In this document: piece after piece, positions 1 to 10,289 of the stretch
Numbering within the stretch: position 1 is the stretch's first letter
Layout: every line of letters begins with the position of its first letter
Assembly: GCA_963169105.1 (NCBI GenBank)
Contig: OY720643.1
Span: 78,847,696 to 78,911,695 of the forward strand
DNA: 64,000 nt
DNA from: Ceriagrion tenellum
Taxonomy: Eukaryota > Arthropoda > Insecta > Odonata > Coenagrionidae
Direction of reading: 5' to 3'
Program-made: the position numbers and the translations under genes
Notes under the pieces: model-generated
What the model saw: the letters and a program-made list of their open reading frames with translations, nothing else
Database searches by the model: none
Told to the model about the DNA's origin: nothing

Positions 1-66
1 TGTATTTATGAGTGAAACTTCGTGACTGTGCCTACCCCGGAAGGGAACGGCGTGATTGGTACGTAT
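1..66 (+). mobile_element. LINE 3' end (W-IGH-tail lineage), cut by window edge
   Basis: These bases match, with a few changes, 27819-27885, where the same sequence directly follows a recognisable LINE reverse-transcriptase C-terminal tail. I therefore read it as the 3' end of the same non-LTR retrotransposon, with its body lying outside the window. It runs into a short ACGTATGT-type tail and meets the 3' end of a different LINE on the opposite strand, so two LINEs are arranged tail to tail. Confidence 0.6.
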
Positions 67-430
67 GTATGTACGTACATACCATCCTGCAAGCTTTCAA
101 ACGGGTGTGTGGCAGGTGATGTTAGGACATCAGCCGTGTAAGAATGAAAGGGATAAGGTTTTGAGAGGTAAAATGGCGACGTTTATTATTGGAGTATATT
201 GAGTGGAGCTCAGTTTTTACTATGGTCGCTTATTGTAGCATGTAGAAAGAACGAGCTTTTGTACTTATCTGTTCATGTATCTTCCTTATTATTTCGCTTC
301 TTTCAGACCTGTTGATGTGTTGTAGCATCATGATAATATTCTCTGTGTCGCTGTGAAACACATAAGTCGGCATTTCTCAAGCTAACTAAGCCTATCGTGT
401 GGCCTCCGAGTCTTAGGACCTCTAAATTAG
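60..430 (-). mobile_element. CR1/Jockey-like LINE 3' end, 5'-truncated
   Basis: On the minus strand this aligns with 29040-29370: the end of the ORF (a block around SDTENIIM, then S-DRS-KIR-I, then SFF ending at AISDHSKN-like residues) followed by a 3' UTR ending in a CTGCCACAC...GCTTGCAGG hairpin-like end and a GTATGTAC tail. Further copies are at 58560-58870 and 60430-60540. Only the last part of the ORF and the UTR are present. The element stops about 140 bp upstream of the splice acceptor of the Ig exon. Confidence 0.75.
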
Positions 431-567
431 TGTTTAAGAGGATCGATTAGTTTCTGTTTCATCAATTTTTCTATATATTCACCGTTTGAAAATTTATTTG
501 CTCTTTCTGGATATCCATTGACTGACTTTTTGTCCTTTTGTCTTCGTTTCATGCTCTGTCGCTGCAG

Positions 568-697
568 TTCCACCTGTCGACGTGGAAGCAGTGCTCGGTC
601 GTAGTGTCCAACTGCCATGTGACGTCACCCCACCCGGCCACGACAAGGTTTACATGGTATTCTGGTTCCGGGATGATGCGGGGATTCCACTTTACAG
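568..697 (+). CDS. Sidestep-family Ig protein, exon with first half of a V-type Ig domain
   Basis: This is a 130-bp internal exon. A pyrimidine-rich acceptor ends in GCTGCAG at 567, and the donor GTAAAT begins at 698. It reads through as (x)PPVDVEAVLGRSVQLPCDV, then PPGHDKVYMVFWFRDDAG and IPLY, followed by a split codon. The Cys of LPCDV is the B-strand cysteine and the Trp of FWFRD is the core tryptophan of an Ig fold. The wording (VEAVLGRSVQLPC, VFWFRD-GIPLY) is characteristic of the insect Sidestep family, transmembrane Ig proteins that guide axons by binding Beaten path receptors. The exon enters in phase 1 and leaves in phase 2; the AG left over joins C at 57043 to give Ser (LYS-FDVRG). 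Base composition is much more GC-rich than the surroundings. Which Side paralogue this is cannot be told from one domain, so no gene symbol is given. Confidence 0.88.
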
Positions 698-699
698 GT

Positions 700-2690
700 A
701 AATGATTCAACTTAGCGCTTTATAGATTTAGGTTAATACTTTTGAGTAAGTATATGTTTGCGTAAAACTTTATGCATGTTCTTAATTAGCAATAAATATA
801 TATGCATAGAAGTAACAAAATCCGTTTTACCGAACAATTTATTTGGCAGTTCACTGCAAGTTTAGTAGGTAGTATAATGGGATATGAGGATAAATTGCAA
901 CGATTCTAATGCGCACGTAAAAATTGCCTTAAAATCGTGAAATTATACAATTCTTATCACTACTGTGGTTACTAGCAAACGTCAATGGATCACGCTCAGT
1001 CAATGATTCGAAAAAATATTTAAGCATAATTTTCGTCCATGTTTTGACTACCGTGCTGAAAATGATCTAAAGCACAAGTCGTAAAATGTTTTAACCTACT
1101 CAGTCATATATAGTTCATGCATAAATCCATGAAAGCATGTATGGTAATTTTCAACGCATAAATATGTATTCTTAAAGAAAATGTGGCATCGAGTAATTTT
1201 ATTCAATTATCAAAATGCAATAACTCAATTCAAAATACAATATATATGAGGTTTTTCTTCTTAGTGGAATGTGTCTTCTGACAGGTTTTAACTAGATACC
1301 CTCCATCGCAGTCGGTTCTGAGCATCTTCTTTCATAATAGAGTCCAACCTACTCTACCAAAGACCTCGTAATATTTTGAATGCTCTCAAAGACAAGGGAA
1401 TATCTAAGTTTTAGTGGCAATTAACTGGTTTCAAGTAATGTAAACTTTAAATTTTTCCGAGAAGTGGGACTGGTGCGTGATATAAAGGGGAGATAATGTT
1501 ATTATTTATATATTCTAACAATCAATTCCTTAAACACACAAAGCTTATTTATTTGACAACATATACAATATTCTACCAAATAAACCACCAAACTCTTCAA
1601 GGTTGTCCAAGCAAGCTATTTGAAAATGATATTGATTCTAAAATTAGCTCTTTATTAAATTATTATATACTTATGATACATGGCGAAGTGTATAATCCTG
1701 TGAATATGTTGGTGAATTTCTACAGCGTGAATTTACCTAATCCCTATTTCACCATTAATAGCATTAATACTTCATTTCAAATAACCAAAACTTATGAAAA
1801 TTCGGGGTGTGGGACGAGTGGAGCATGCAGCCATCCAGAATAGCGGATAGCTCACAGGGATTTTCGGATTCTACGCGGTCAATTTGCGCTAAAATGGCTT
1901 TCTAACTAATTATAACGTGAATTGCTCTTTGAAATCTGGGCGGCGCAACATTTTCACCAAGATTAGCGCGGTGTAGACTGGCTGGGCTCAATGTATTAGG
2001 ACGGAGGCTCACCTGGCCCTAATCCCTTAAGCAGGCTATGATATTCACACGCTTGGAAGGTGGAAAAGGGAACACACGGGGACTATGTGGTGGGAGAGGC
2101 GGAGGGAGGGTGGGATAGCTACTCCTCTCTTCCTCCCTTGTCGCCTGCACGCAGCTGTGGTTTCCCAGAATGCTCTGCATCTCGGAAAATAAAGCAGATT
2201 GGGGTGTTGCTATGGGTGTCCTCAAGCGAGTTGGTCTCCGACCGCTGTACCTGATATGCTGCCACGTTGCTATTATTTTGATTAAAAGTGTTCAAACTCT
2301 GACCATCACATTTCCCAGTAGTTATTTTCAGGTGAATTAGAAACCCCAGATACTAACAGCCATTAGGTATACTTTGAAACAATCGGATTTTGTATATTCA
2401 GGAGAAAATTTTGTATGCAGTTTTACAAAGAATGATAAAGCATAACTTATCTCGACAATTTAAAAAAGCTTATTAATTTTGCACATTTTTCAAACCAAAC
2501 TGACCGGTTTAGATGGTTGCATATCATCATCAAAGATTGGTTTGGAGATACTTGCGCAACACAAAGTATTTCTTTCTTCTTGGTGAGTTAACTGTCGATT
2601 TAACAAACTTATGTAGCAAAAGTTGTTGAAGAAACGTAACTTGAGGTATATCTACGTGTTTTACATTAAATTCGTGTTTATTCTCGCTCT
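700..2690. other. AT-rich intron, nothing firmly identified
   Basis: A 115-codon AT-rich open frame at 1496-1843 is unrecognised. A GC-richer patch at 2010-2240 contains TTTCCCAGAATGCTCT, resembling a Staf/ZNF143-type motif. No repeat ends were found. Confidence 0.5.
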
Positions 2691-2693
2691 TAA

Positions 2694-2918
2694 CCCTTCA
2701 CTTCTTTTCTTATCACATATGATACACCGCACATAAGTCCGTATATTGCTTATGGGCATAGTTCTTCTTCTCTACCGCATGGTGTATGGCATATGATACA
2801 CTGCGTTGTGATACTACGTGGTTCACGGCATTATAATGTAGTAATTGTAGCGTCTCTAGATGTATTTTATCAGGAAAATAATTTTTGATACGTAACTGGA
2901 AATTCATTCACTGAAGGG
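2694..2918. mobile_element. piggyBac-like MITE (225 bp) with TTAA duplication
   Basis: The ends read CCCTTCACTTC and, on the opposite strand, CCCTTCAGTGA. The element is bounded by TTAA at 2690-2693 and 2919-2922. CCC termini with a TTAA target duplication are the signature of the piggyBac superfamily. No transposase is present. Inside, ATATGATACAC occurs twice in the same orientation (about 2717 and 2791). Confidence 0.75.
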
Positions 2919-3254
2919 TTAATTAATATTGGACGCAGAAAGAATAGGTTCAATGATGGAACGGAAGAATTTAGAGAGTTATTTACTCAAATAAAGAAAG
3001 AAAAACCTAGCCGATAAATTTGATTTGGCAGTCATTTTAGGTTGTTGCCTCATCTAACTCAACAAGATTGAAGAAAATGAAGAAAATTTTGAATAAATTA
3101 AGGAAATTAGAGGTCGAAAAATTATAACTAACGTGCTACCAATCTGTACCACGATCCCAACGACGTTCTGAACCGTAACAGGACTACACTAACTAATGTA
3201 CTCAATACAAGAACTTAAACTTTCGTCAGAATTGATAGCTCTTCTCCGGATATC

Positions 3255-3690
3255 ATCATTGGTCGTTTAATCCTAAGATTGGTTGACTGTAGCCCTCCAA
3301 TCTTCCCTATCTAATCGTAGTTCCCTTATCTCTTGATATCTTTTCCTTTGTGCTTTTCTCTTTATTTGGTCCATTATCTTATTCCTGGGTCTTTCTCTGG
3401 GGATCTTTCCCTCCATTTTATCTTCAATTATCTTCTTCACAAACCTATTGTGTCTCAGGGTGTGTCCAATCCACCTTGTTCTTCTTTTTCTTCTATGGCG
3501 TTCCATATGGCCCTCTTTTCTTCTACTCTTCTGTTCACTTCGTTATTTCTTATTTTTTTGTCCATTTTATCTTCAGTATCCTCCTCCAGAACCAGGTTTT
3601 GAAGGCTTCTTGTCTGTTCTGGTCAGATTTTCGAATGGCCTGTGCTTCCGGTCCATAGAGTACCATGCTCCACACTGGTTCTTCTCCGGT
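3255..3690 (-). mobile_element. LINE reverse-transcriptase C-terminal fragment (W-IGH-tail lineage)
   Basis: On the minus strand a VLYGPEA...AF-TWFWRRILK-KW block is followed, after one frameshift near 3505, by RRTRWIGHTLRHNRFVKK, then KMEGKIPRERPRNKI and W-ATVNQS. This is the C-terminal tail downstream of the RT domain seen in many arthropod non-LTR elements. The last 234 bases stay open (3273-3506). Frameshifts and a stop show it is a dead 5'-truncated copy. Close relatives lie at 11885-12305 (plus) and 59460-59665 (minus). Confidence 0.75.
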
Positions 3691-3774
3691 AAATTATAAC
3701 TATTTCTACACTACCGGTTAATATAAATCGTAATAGGTAAAAGCAAAATTTGTTGTTTAATCCGTCAGCCTCTT

Positions 3775-4055
3775 CTCTTCACTTAACATCTTTCTTCATA
3801 ACTACCTGCGTCAACCTTTCCTCATCCCGTCCTTGGTACCTATCGCTTTTTCTACCCTTACCAACATAAGCGACATCCTCCCCTTCATCACGTCCATAAA
3901 CTACCCATTGCTCCACATCCTTTGGTCTTAGCTCATTCCTCTTAATTTCCTCTAGAAATGTCCTCTTCTCACCCACAATCACTTTCCACAAAACTTTCTC
4001 CATCGTCCTCCTTACCCATATCTCAAACGCTTGCAGCCTATTATCGTCCTTTTAA
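3775..4055 (-). mobile_element. LINE C-terminal fragment, degenerate
   Basis: The minus strand reads RLQAFEIWVRRTMEKVLWK, a block equivalent to the EAFEMWVWR-MEKV-W motif of the LINE at 6300-6480. It is followed by an open stretch to 3779 with little conservation. It is a separate, diverged fragment of the same LINE lineage, lying directly 5' of the fragment at 3255-3690 but not continuous with it. Confidence 0.5.
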
Positions 4056-5489
4056 GGTGGTTTGGCGGAATATCATTTTACTTAGAAATCAATGAATTTG
4101 GTCTCATTTTAAAGAAACATTTATCACCCTTCCACTGACATAAAAAATTTAGCCCCTTACCACATTACTCTCCGAGCTATTTTTCAGAAAATACCAGCCC
4201 TTTTACATGGGAAGTGGTGCGTATATGCACTCCAGAGAGACCTAATTTAACAAATAAGGAGTTTCTAACACCTAGATCTCGTCAAAAAATCAACAGTGTG
4301 TAGTCCGTGTAATTTCTCAACTATTTTTGAAACTTAATCATAGGTATTGTCACCGCAGTAAATTCTTCAGAATCACAGTAAACTTTCCATTTTGATGGAG
4401 TTTCAAACGTACCTTGTGAAAAAAAAGTCAAGTTGAAGACTTATGTATTTAGATATTTCCATTTGATTAATTACAATATCTGTCATATAAAAATACTTTA
4501 TTGCACTATTAATAATGCAATATTTAATTCGTGTGTCTCCCAGCTGGTGGAAATAAAACTTCGAATATGGTCTCTGTTATGATTAGGGAACTATCTCGCT
4601 CGCACTACCTTAACTCATGGGTATACGTTTCTGAACTATGTCAAACTCTTTGCCAACCTTGTTTTCATGTCCTCACATAATATTCTCATCACCAATTAAA
4701 TAACGTAGCATTAAACATCTCCTAAATCAGAAAATAGCTGAACTCGCAAACTCTTTGTTAGTTAATTTAGTTGAGTATTCTACCCGCTGATCGGTAGACT
4801 TTTGGCCAGTTTTTATTCTGTCACATTTTCTGGCACACCGTGCCCTTTTCTCTCCTATAGATGACTCACCATTATAACCCCCAAAAATTCCTTATATAGT
4901 CTTTCTCTTCTTATTCCATCCAGAATTCCCATTCTCTTTCTTCCTCTACCTATATCCGCTATTGTTCTCCCGTCTATTACTCTCAAAAGTCTTCGAGTGA
5001 AATCTGTCACTCGATCTTCGAGTGAACGCCTCTTTCACTCGTACTCGAGTGACATAAGCCGTCGAATTACTCCGTTCGAGTCAAACATTTTCACTCGTGC
5101 CCTTTAATTGAACATTTCACGCAAACGGCACGAGTGAACTACCCCAACCTACCAACATTTGATTGAGTCTTCACTCGAATCGAGGGCTCTGCTCAGATAA
5201 CCCTTCCGGGCATACATACGTCATCAAAGATGGCAGGTACAATATGCCGGTCCTTTGCTACATTTTTGCAATTTCCTGGAATCAGTGTAGTATTCAACCC
5301 TGGCCACACCGTTAAATTGTGTGGATGATTTCCATTCCCAACTTTTAAGACTAGATGTATTTATATATATTTTATTTTTACACCTTCACACCACCATTGT
5401 GTTTGTTGATTTTATGTGTTCCTATCCACTTTCTTTCTACCTTTCTGTTTGAACATTTACGTGTGCGTTTGCTGCTCAGCGGTCTGAGT

Positions 5490-5491
<2 letters not shown>

Positions 5492-5539
<48 letters not shown>
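5492..5539. repeat. (TA)n microsatellite
   Basis: About 24 uninterrupted TA units inside the TA-flanked transposon. Confidence 0.97.
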
Positions 5540-5639
5540 CTACACTTAGGAACACTCACGTGACGAATATATGAATAGTTTGCCAGAGAGAGGCAGACGC
5601 TAAACACAGAAAAACAGAAAAAAATGAACACACACACTG

Positions 5640-5700
5640 AGTTTCTTAATATTTCGGTGCCACTAGCACCTTGTTCACAAGAGCGAAGAAGACTCAGACT
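5640..5700 (-). other. Hairpin followed by GAAA, decayed hammerhead-like end
   Basis: On the minus strand a perfect 5-bp stem GGTGC-tagtg-GCACC is followed by GAAA and AUAU-U, the same order (stem II, GAAA, tiny stem III) as in the foldback elements. The core position reads CUUGUGA instead of CUGANGA and stem I is poor. I treat it as a relic or a look-alike. Confidence 0.35.

Positions 5701-5702
<2 letters not shown>

Positions 5703-5795
<93 letters not shown>
5703..5795. repeat. (TA)n microsatellite
   Basis: About 46 uninterrupted TA units. The long YIYIYI-type reading frame across it is an artefact. Confidence 0.97.
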
Positions 5796-5798
<3 letters not shown>

Positions 5799-5924
5799 CA
5801 ACTACGTATCTTGATAATTATACATGTGTATTTTGTTCAATTTTGACGCTGAATTTGCATTGTAATCTGTAATTTTTATATTTGTGTGTTGCAAATAAAT
5901 TCACTCTAAACCTCACTCTATATC

Positions 5925-6115
5925 GGTCGGCGGGGTAAAGTCGTCGCCTGACTAACCAAGGGTCGCGGGTTCGAGTACCGCCTGGGTAGAATATTTTCAG
6001 CCCAGGACATGGGTGTTTGTCTCTCGTCCATTGTTACTGTTATTCACCCGACGTAAATTGGCCCATTGTGCTGTATTAGGGGTAGTGAAGATTAATAAAT
6101 CAATAAAACAAATTT
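5925..6115 (+). mobile_element. tRNA-derived SINE
   Basis: The head has a B-box-like GGGTTCGAGTACC and an A-box-like region (GGCGGGGTAAAGTCGTC), folding roughly like a tRNA. A body of unrelated sequence follows and it ends in AATAAATCAATAAAAC. It is not a functional tRNA: the 3' half of the acceptor stem is missing. Confidence 0.65.
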
Positions 6116-6974
6116 TAATCTAATCGAGAGAACAATCACTCGCCGCTTCGAGTGAATCTTTCACTCTAAACAACGAGAGAACAATCACTCGAAGCCTTGA
6201 GTGACGTTCCACTCGATACGAGGGGTACAGTTTTCACTCGAAGCTGGAGGGAAACTTCACTCTATTGGAGTGATACTTCACTCGAAAATTTTTAGAGAGT
6301 ACCCTCTACAACATCCCCTCTGCATTCAACACGTCCTCCATCCGTCTCTTTTGCCTCATCCGAACCTCTCCCACCAGCTTCTCTTTCCCTTCAAACACGT
6401 CAAAAACCTCCTCGTTAGTCTTTTTTGCCACCACCAGTTCACCTTCTCCATCCATCTCCAAACCCACATCTCAAACGCTTCCGTCTACAACTGTTCTCCA
6501 TCTGCAATGACCACGCCTCCGTCTTATACAGCGCTGCGCTTTATATCAGAGTTTTCACTATCCTTTTTTTACGTCTCTATCCAGACCCCCCTTATATCAT
6601 CACCCAATCAATTTGCTTCTTTTTCAGGGCATTTCTAAGTCTTGTCCCTACCACTTAATCCTTTCTCCTCCAAAATACTACCCAGGTAAGCAGATTGCTC
6701 CACTTGCTCTATTTTGTGCCTTCAATCCTTGTTTTAAGTCCCGCATTTTAATTATAGAAAATCTCATTACCTCCCTGTGATATGTCTACTTCCCTAGCCT
6801 CTCATACTGCATCTGAAATGCATTCATCGTTGACTGCAACACCTTGACAGATTGATAAACCAATGCTTAATCATCAGCAAATCTTGTTGATGCTTTCCGA
6901 CGATACTTTGTGGAATTTGCTACACATTTTGAATGAATAGGTTAAACTTTGTTTTTTCACAATGAATTTTATGA

Positions 6975-7017
6975 CTTACGACCATGGTTTCGACTATTAA
7001 TCTCATCATCAGGTGAA
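6975..7017 (-). ncRNA. Hammerhead-ribozyme-like motif (left arm)
   Basis: On the minus strand: UUCAC, core CUGAUGA (intact), an extra U, weak stem II (GAG...GUC), GAAA (6988-6991), stem III ACCAUGGU, cleavage-site C at 6980, then GUAAG. Stem I pairs except one A-C mismatch. The partner arm has the compensating G, so the ancestor was fully paired. Confidence 0.6.
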
Positions 7018-7114
7018 GATACATTTTGGTGCAACAACTTAGATACTAGAGACTAACAACTTATATCCCCTCCCCACTCTCTCTAGTATATAAGTTGTTG
7101 AACCAAAATGTATC

Positions 7115-7157
7115 TTCACCTGATAATGACGTTAATTGTCGAAACCATGGTCGTGAG
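7115..7157 (+). ncRNA. Hammerhead-ribozyme-like motif (right arm)
   Basis: UUCAC (7115-7119), core CUGAUAA (G8 changed to A), extra U, stem II GAC/GUC with a 7-base loop, GAAA (7141-7144), stem III ACCAUGGU, C17 at 7152, GUGAG (7153-7157). Stem I pairs over 5 positions (one G-U). The A in place of G8 would be expected to kill catalysis. Confidence 0.6.
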
Positions 7158-7479
7158 TCATTAATTTCATTTTGAAAATACAAATTTTAACCTATTCATT
7201 CAAAATAAAGAAATCTTACCGAATTATTATGATCCTCTTTTACCTTTATTCCTGCCTCCATCTCCCCCAATGTCTCCCTTGCCATTTCTTCTGAATACGC
7301 AGTAAAAAGCAACGGACATAGTAGACTTCCCTACCCTACTCCCCCATATCACGGTCCATCGTGATTATCCATGGGCTATCCTAGCGTGCGCCCTCTGGCT
7401 CACATTAAGTTTCCGGATGAGACATCTATCCCTCCAATTGAGTCCTATTTTCTTCAGCACATCCATAAATTAATTATAT

Positions 7480-8030
7480 GCTTTTGGTATTTGGGAGGTA
7501 CAATTATATACATTTGGTTAATGTGTGGAGGAGAAAAACTTATATTGCTGTGAAAAAAATCCACCATAAGTCACTTTACTCTATCAATCAATCTCATTTC
7601 TGGACAAACGCGCTGAAAATTTCTTATCACTTCGCAGGATTTTCTACCAACCTCAGTGTAGCGCAAAACTCCGGTTTACTCTTTATTTCCTTGGTGTCAT
7701 TCGGTAAATTATTTAAATTTCTTGGCCCAATGAACGAAAACGATCTTAGGAATAATGAGAGATTTGGCTTTGGAATATGAATTTCTGCGTAAGTTATATC
7801 ATTTTACTGTACAAGGTCTTTCTGGAAAATTACCACTTCTAAAAGAGAATAGCTATAAGACCTTAAAAAAAAAAATTTATCTCAATGGCAACAGCTTCAG
7901 GCTAAATAAAAAACAAGGGGTAGGAATGCTAAAAGCGCTTTTTATTGGTAATTATTCTCACTATATGTTTTTGGAGAACAATTGCAGGGCGCAGTGCCGT
8001 CTTGTGGGCTCCACCCCAACATATTAAACC
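7480..8030. other. AT-rich intron, nothing identified
   Basis: Open frames of 100 and 90 codons at 7478-7780 and 7755-8027 show no known motif or codon bias. Confidence 0.5.
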
Positions 8031-8400
8031 GTAATTTAATTTAGCGCCCACTAACGCCTCTTGGCGACCGCTCCTATCAAGCGACAACCCCTCTCAAAGA
8101 CAATTTTTCAGCGGAACTGTCAGTCGTCGGTTAATTTAGATTTCACTGTATGTGTACATCAAATTAATAAACATTTAAGTTTCCCAGGAGCAATTAAAGT
8201 ATGAGGAAATAAACGCCATTTGTATAGGTTTTAACAAAACCGTCGCTTTAAGAGTTTTTCCATTTCTTCAAATAAGCCGCCCGTTCATTTGCATAATAAG
8301 TACTACTAGAAACTGAACCCCTGTCGAACGACCATCCCTCTTAACAACCATTATTCAGCGGAACCGTCGCGTCGGTGGTAGCTAAAATCGGGTTTCACTG
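8030..8400. mobile_element. Two partial copies of a TA-inserting DNA element (TTTCACTG ends)
   Basis: Both pieces end in TTTCACTG followed by TA (8148/8149 and 8400/8401), and both contain TTCAGCGGAAC(T/C)GTC upstream. On the opposite strand the end is CAGTGAAA, as in pogo/Tigger-type Tc1-mariner elements. They are in the same orientation about 252 bp apart. No left ends or transposase were seen. Confidence 0.5.
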
Positions 8401-9049
8401 TACTTTTAATGAGGTCACCCGCCTGCAGGATCTCCGAAGATAAAATAGGCTTATCCATCTTATTCACTCTTGGGCTGTTATGAAATGCGATAAAAATAGC
8501 ATCACCATATAGATCACGCATCTTATCTGTTACTGTTGCATTGGAAAGTGTTCCATTTTTTACTATCCATTTCATTTTAATGATATATTTCTTAAAATAG
8601 GGCGTTAATTAAAACCAATGGTTTTTCGTTCCGGCGATTTTCATTTCGCAAAGCTTTCCATAAATTCACCGTCCAGTGTGTGTCCATTAGTAACTCCTGC
8701 ATCGCGTTATTTTTTCCTAAATCTCAGGGCGTCTCCGTTTGATGGTACGCCTTATCGTTTTTGGGTCATAATAATGAAAAATTGTCTTTTTTAGTTCTTT
8801 TACATTTACACATCATAAATAATGCTCAAATTTGCTTATAATTTTAAATCAATCTTTTTGCTTACGGGGAATTCACTTTTAAATATTTATTTCAGTTCAT
8901 CAATGTGCCTATGCGTTATCTTTTTTCTCAGAAAGAAATACGGATGGATTTTATACATTTTAATCTGTTTAGTCATCCATGAGTGTTTTTTTAACATTTG
9001 AATTTTTTCTCTCATCCTCTATTTTGATCATTATATTAAATGAATCGTG

Positions 9050-9505
9050 TTTTTTTGGTAGGGCGGATTTTATATTTTCTAAATCACCGTTAATTCATCA
9101 ATGAATTTTGGAGCAAATGTATTTCCCCGCAAGCGTAGGAAATCGCTCTTCGATTACATAGTTTATCCATTTCGTTCTCCCAAGATAACTATTCTTTATA
9201 TATTTTCATTTATTCTTTCAATAATTTGCCAGAAAAAAGGTATTTTTCAAATTAGTATGTTATGTTTAATTATAAATGGATCATATTGTTTGTTAGGGTG
9301 GATTATACATTTTTAAAATTACCATTATTTTGTCAATGAGTCTTGGAGTTAATGTTTTTCGCGGAAAACGTATAAAATCACTCTTTGATTATATAATTTA
9401 TCCATTTCGTTCTTCCAAGATAATTATGTGTTGTATAATATATTCCTCCAATGCTTTTCCAGGAAAAGGTATTTTTCAAATTAGTATGTTATTTTTAAAT
9501 TGTGT
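9050..9505 (+). repeat. Direct tandem repeat, about 235-bp unit, two copies
   Basis: The block containing TTGGAGCAAATGT (9108) recurs as TTGGAGTTAATGT (9343), and so do KSLFDYI-YPFRS (aaatcgctc.. / aaatcactc..), GGTATTTTTCAAATTAGTAT and the stretch before it. A fainter earlier unit may precede it (8880-9050). Both copies are open in the same frame (71 and 61 codons); see findings. Confidence 0.75.
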
Positions 9506-9724
9506 GCCCTTTTAAATACGAGTATATTTTTTCTTATAAAAAGTCTCCATGGATTTTTCAACCCTCGGACCCGTTATATCTCTCATCGAAAAAAAGAATC
9601 CGAATTTCATCGCTTCACTGGGAGAAAATGGATGGGAAGGGATTATGGGGTGGAGTGGAATCTAGTGGGCTAGTGGAAAATAGGTCAATTCATTGCTAAT
9701 TGCGAATAATGATTACTTATGTAG

Positions 9725-10200
9725 GAGCTTTATAGCGCCACCGAGGGCTTCGTCGAATGGACCGGGATTCCGAAAATAGTGCCTGCGTAGCGAGTGCCTA
9801 GGACGCATTGCAGCGGCCACCTCGCGGCTTTAACTTTATAACGTTCTAGCACTATAATGGGTGGCGATTCCCGCGGTCCATGGGTGCCTCTTCCTATGCG
9901 CCCATCATCCACCAGGTCGGGCTTCGACGAAAAGATAGAGCAACAGTACGATAAATGGGTCATAATGCACCGCCTACGGCCGCGAGAATTTCCTGGAAAA
10001 GGGGCGATTTCGTGCCATTTAGCCGGAAATGGTCATTTTGCCGGGCCATTTTCGAGGGATTCTCCGCGCAAATTCGAGCCGACGGTGAAACTTTTCAAAA
10101 GGTGCTTCAGTTCGTGCATCATCAGCTAGGAGCAATTAGTCCTCAATTATTAACACTTCAACGGCTAAAGAAGCTTCTCTTGCCGGCGATATATGGGAGT
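9725..10200. other. GC-richer island in the intron, no gene recognised
   Basis: This stretch is clearly richer in G+C and CpG than its surroundings (GCGCCACCG, CGCGGCTTTAA, CTACGGCCGCGAG, TCTCCGCGC). A 188-codon frame opens at 9955 and runs to 10521, but it extends into AT-rich repeated DNA and resembles nothing I know. It could be a regulatory element or an old exon; I cannot decide. Confidence 0.4.
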
Positions 10201-10289
10201 ATAAATGTGCTTGTTTTTATGAAAATAATTTTTTTTAAATTTCCTATGATTAATGTAGATCATATTTTTGTTGCGCTAAAAAATGCAGA

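Larger units (their letters stand above)
4980..6299. mobile_element. TA-flanked DNA transposon with subterminal CACTCGA arrays, nested in a LINE
   Basis: The left end is CTCTCAAAAGTCTTCGAGTG; the right end on the opposite strand begins CTCTCTAAAAATTTTCGAGT. They form an imperfect inverted repeat, bounded by TA at 4978-4979 and 6300-6301. Removing the element and one TA restores the LINE frame. Both ends (about 4988-5190 and 6122-6290) carry many copies of TCGAGTGA/TCACTCGA in both orientations. I see no transposase, so it is non-autonomous. It has itself collected two TA microsatellites, a hammerhead-like hairpin and a SINE. Confidence 0.75.
6886..7210. mobile_element. Foldback element with paired hammerhead-like motifs
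   Basis: The element has long imperfect inverted arms (about 6929-7040 and 7088-7200) around a short centre. It is flanked by a 7-bp direct duplication AAATCTT (6879-6885 and 7211-7217). Excising it with one copy gives the LINE reading SVRFADD on the minus strand, so the boundaries are exact. Each arm has a hammerhead-like motif pointing away from the centre. The extra left end contains TGTGGAATTTGCTA, shared with the foldback at about 21440. No protein is encoded. The architecture resembles terminal repeats of Penelope-like retroelements. Confidence 0.75.
4850..7475 (-). mobile_element. LINE RT to C-terminus, with two nested insertions
   Basis: Reading the minus strand from about 7475 down, these blocks appear in order: MDVLKKIGLNWRDRCLIRK, then CPLLFTAYSEEMARE-LGEME, then (after the insertion at 6886-7210) RFADD, the RT catalytic motif, followed by a stop and AL-YQSVK, then QNRASGAICLPG-like, ALYKTEAWS, AFEMWVWRWMEKV, EVRMRQKRRMEDVLN and EGML. 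After the insertion at 4980-6299 it resumes with VIDGRTIADIGRGRKRMGIL. These are RT motifs and the C-terminal tail of one RTE/Jockey-type non-LTR element. Stops and frameshifts make it non-functional, although FADD is kept. The endonuclease and ORF1 are missing (5' truncation). The two insertions are described separately. Confidence 0.8.

Noticed and set aside
5355..5872. Open frames with long YIYIYI runs
   Set aside because: They only translate the TA microsatellites.
5925..6000. A functional tRNA gene
   Set aside because: The A/B boxes are tRNA-like, but the acceptor stem is not closed and a SINE body with an A-rich tail follows.
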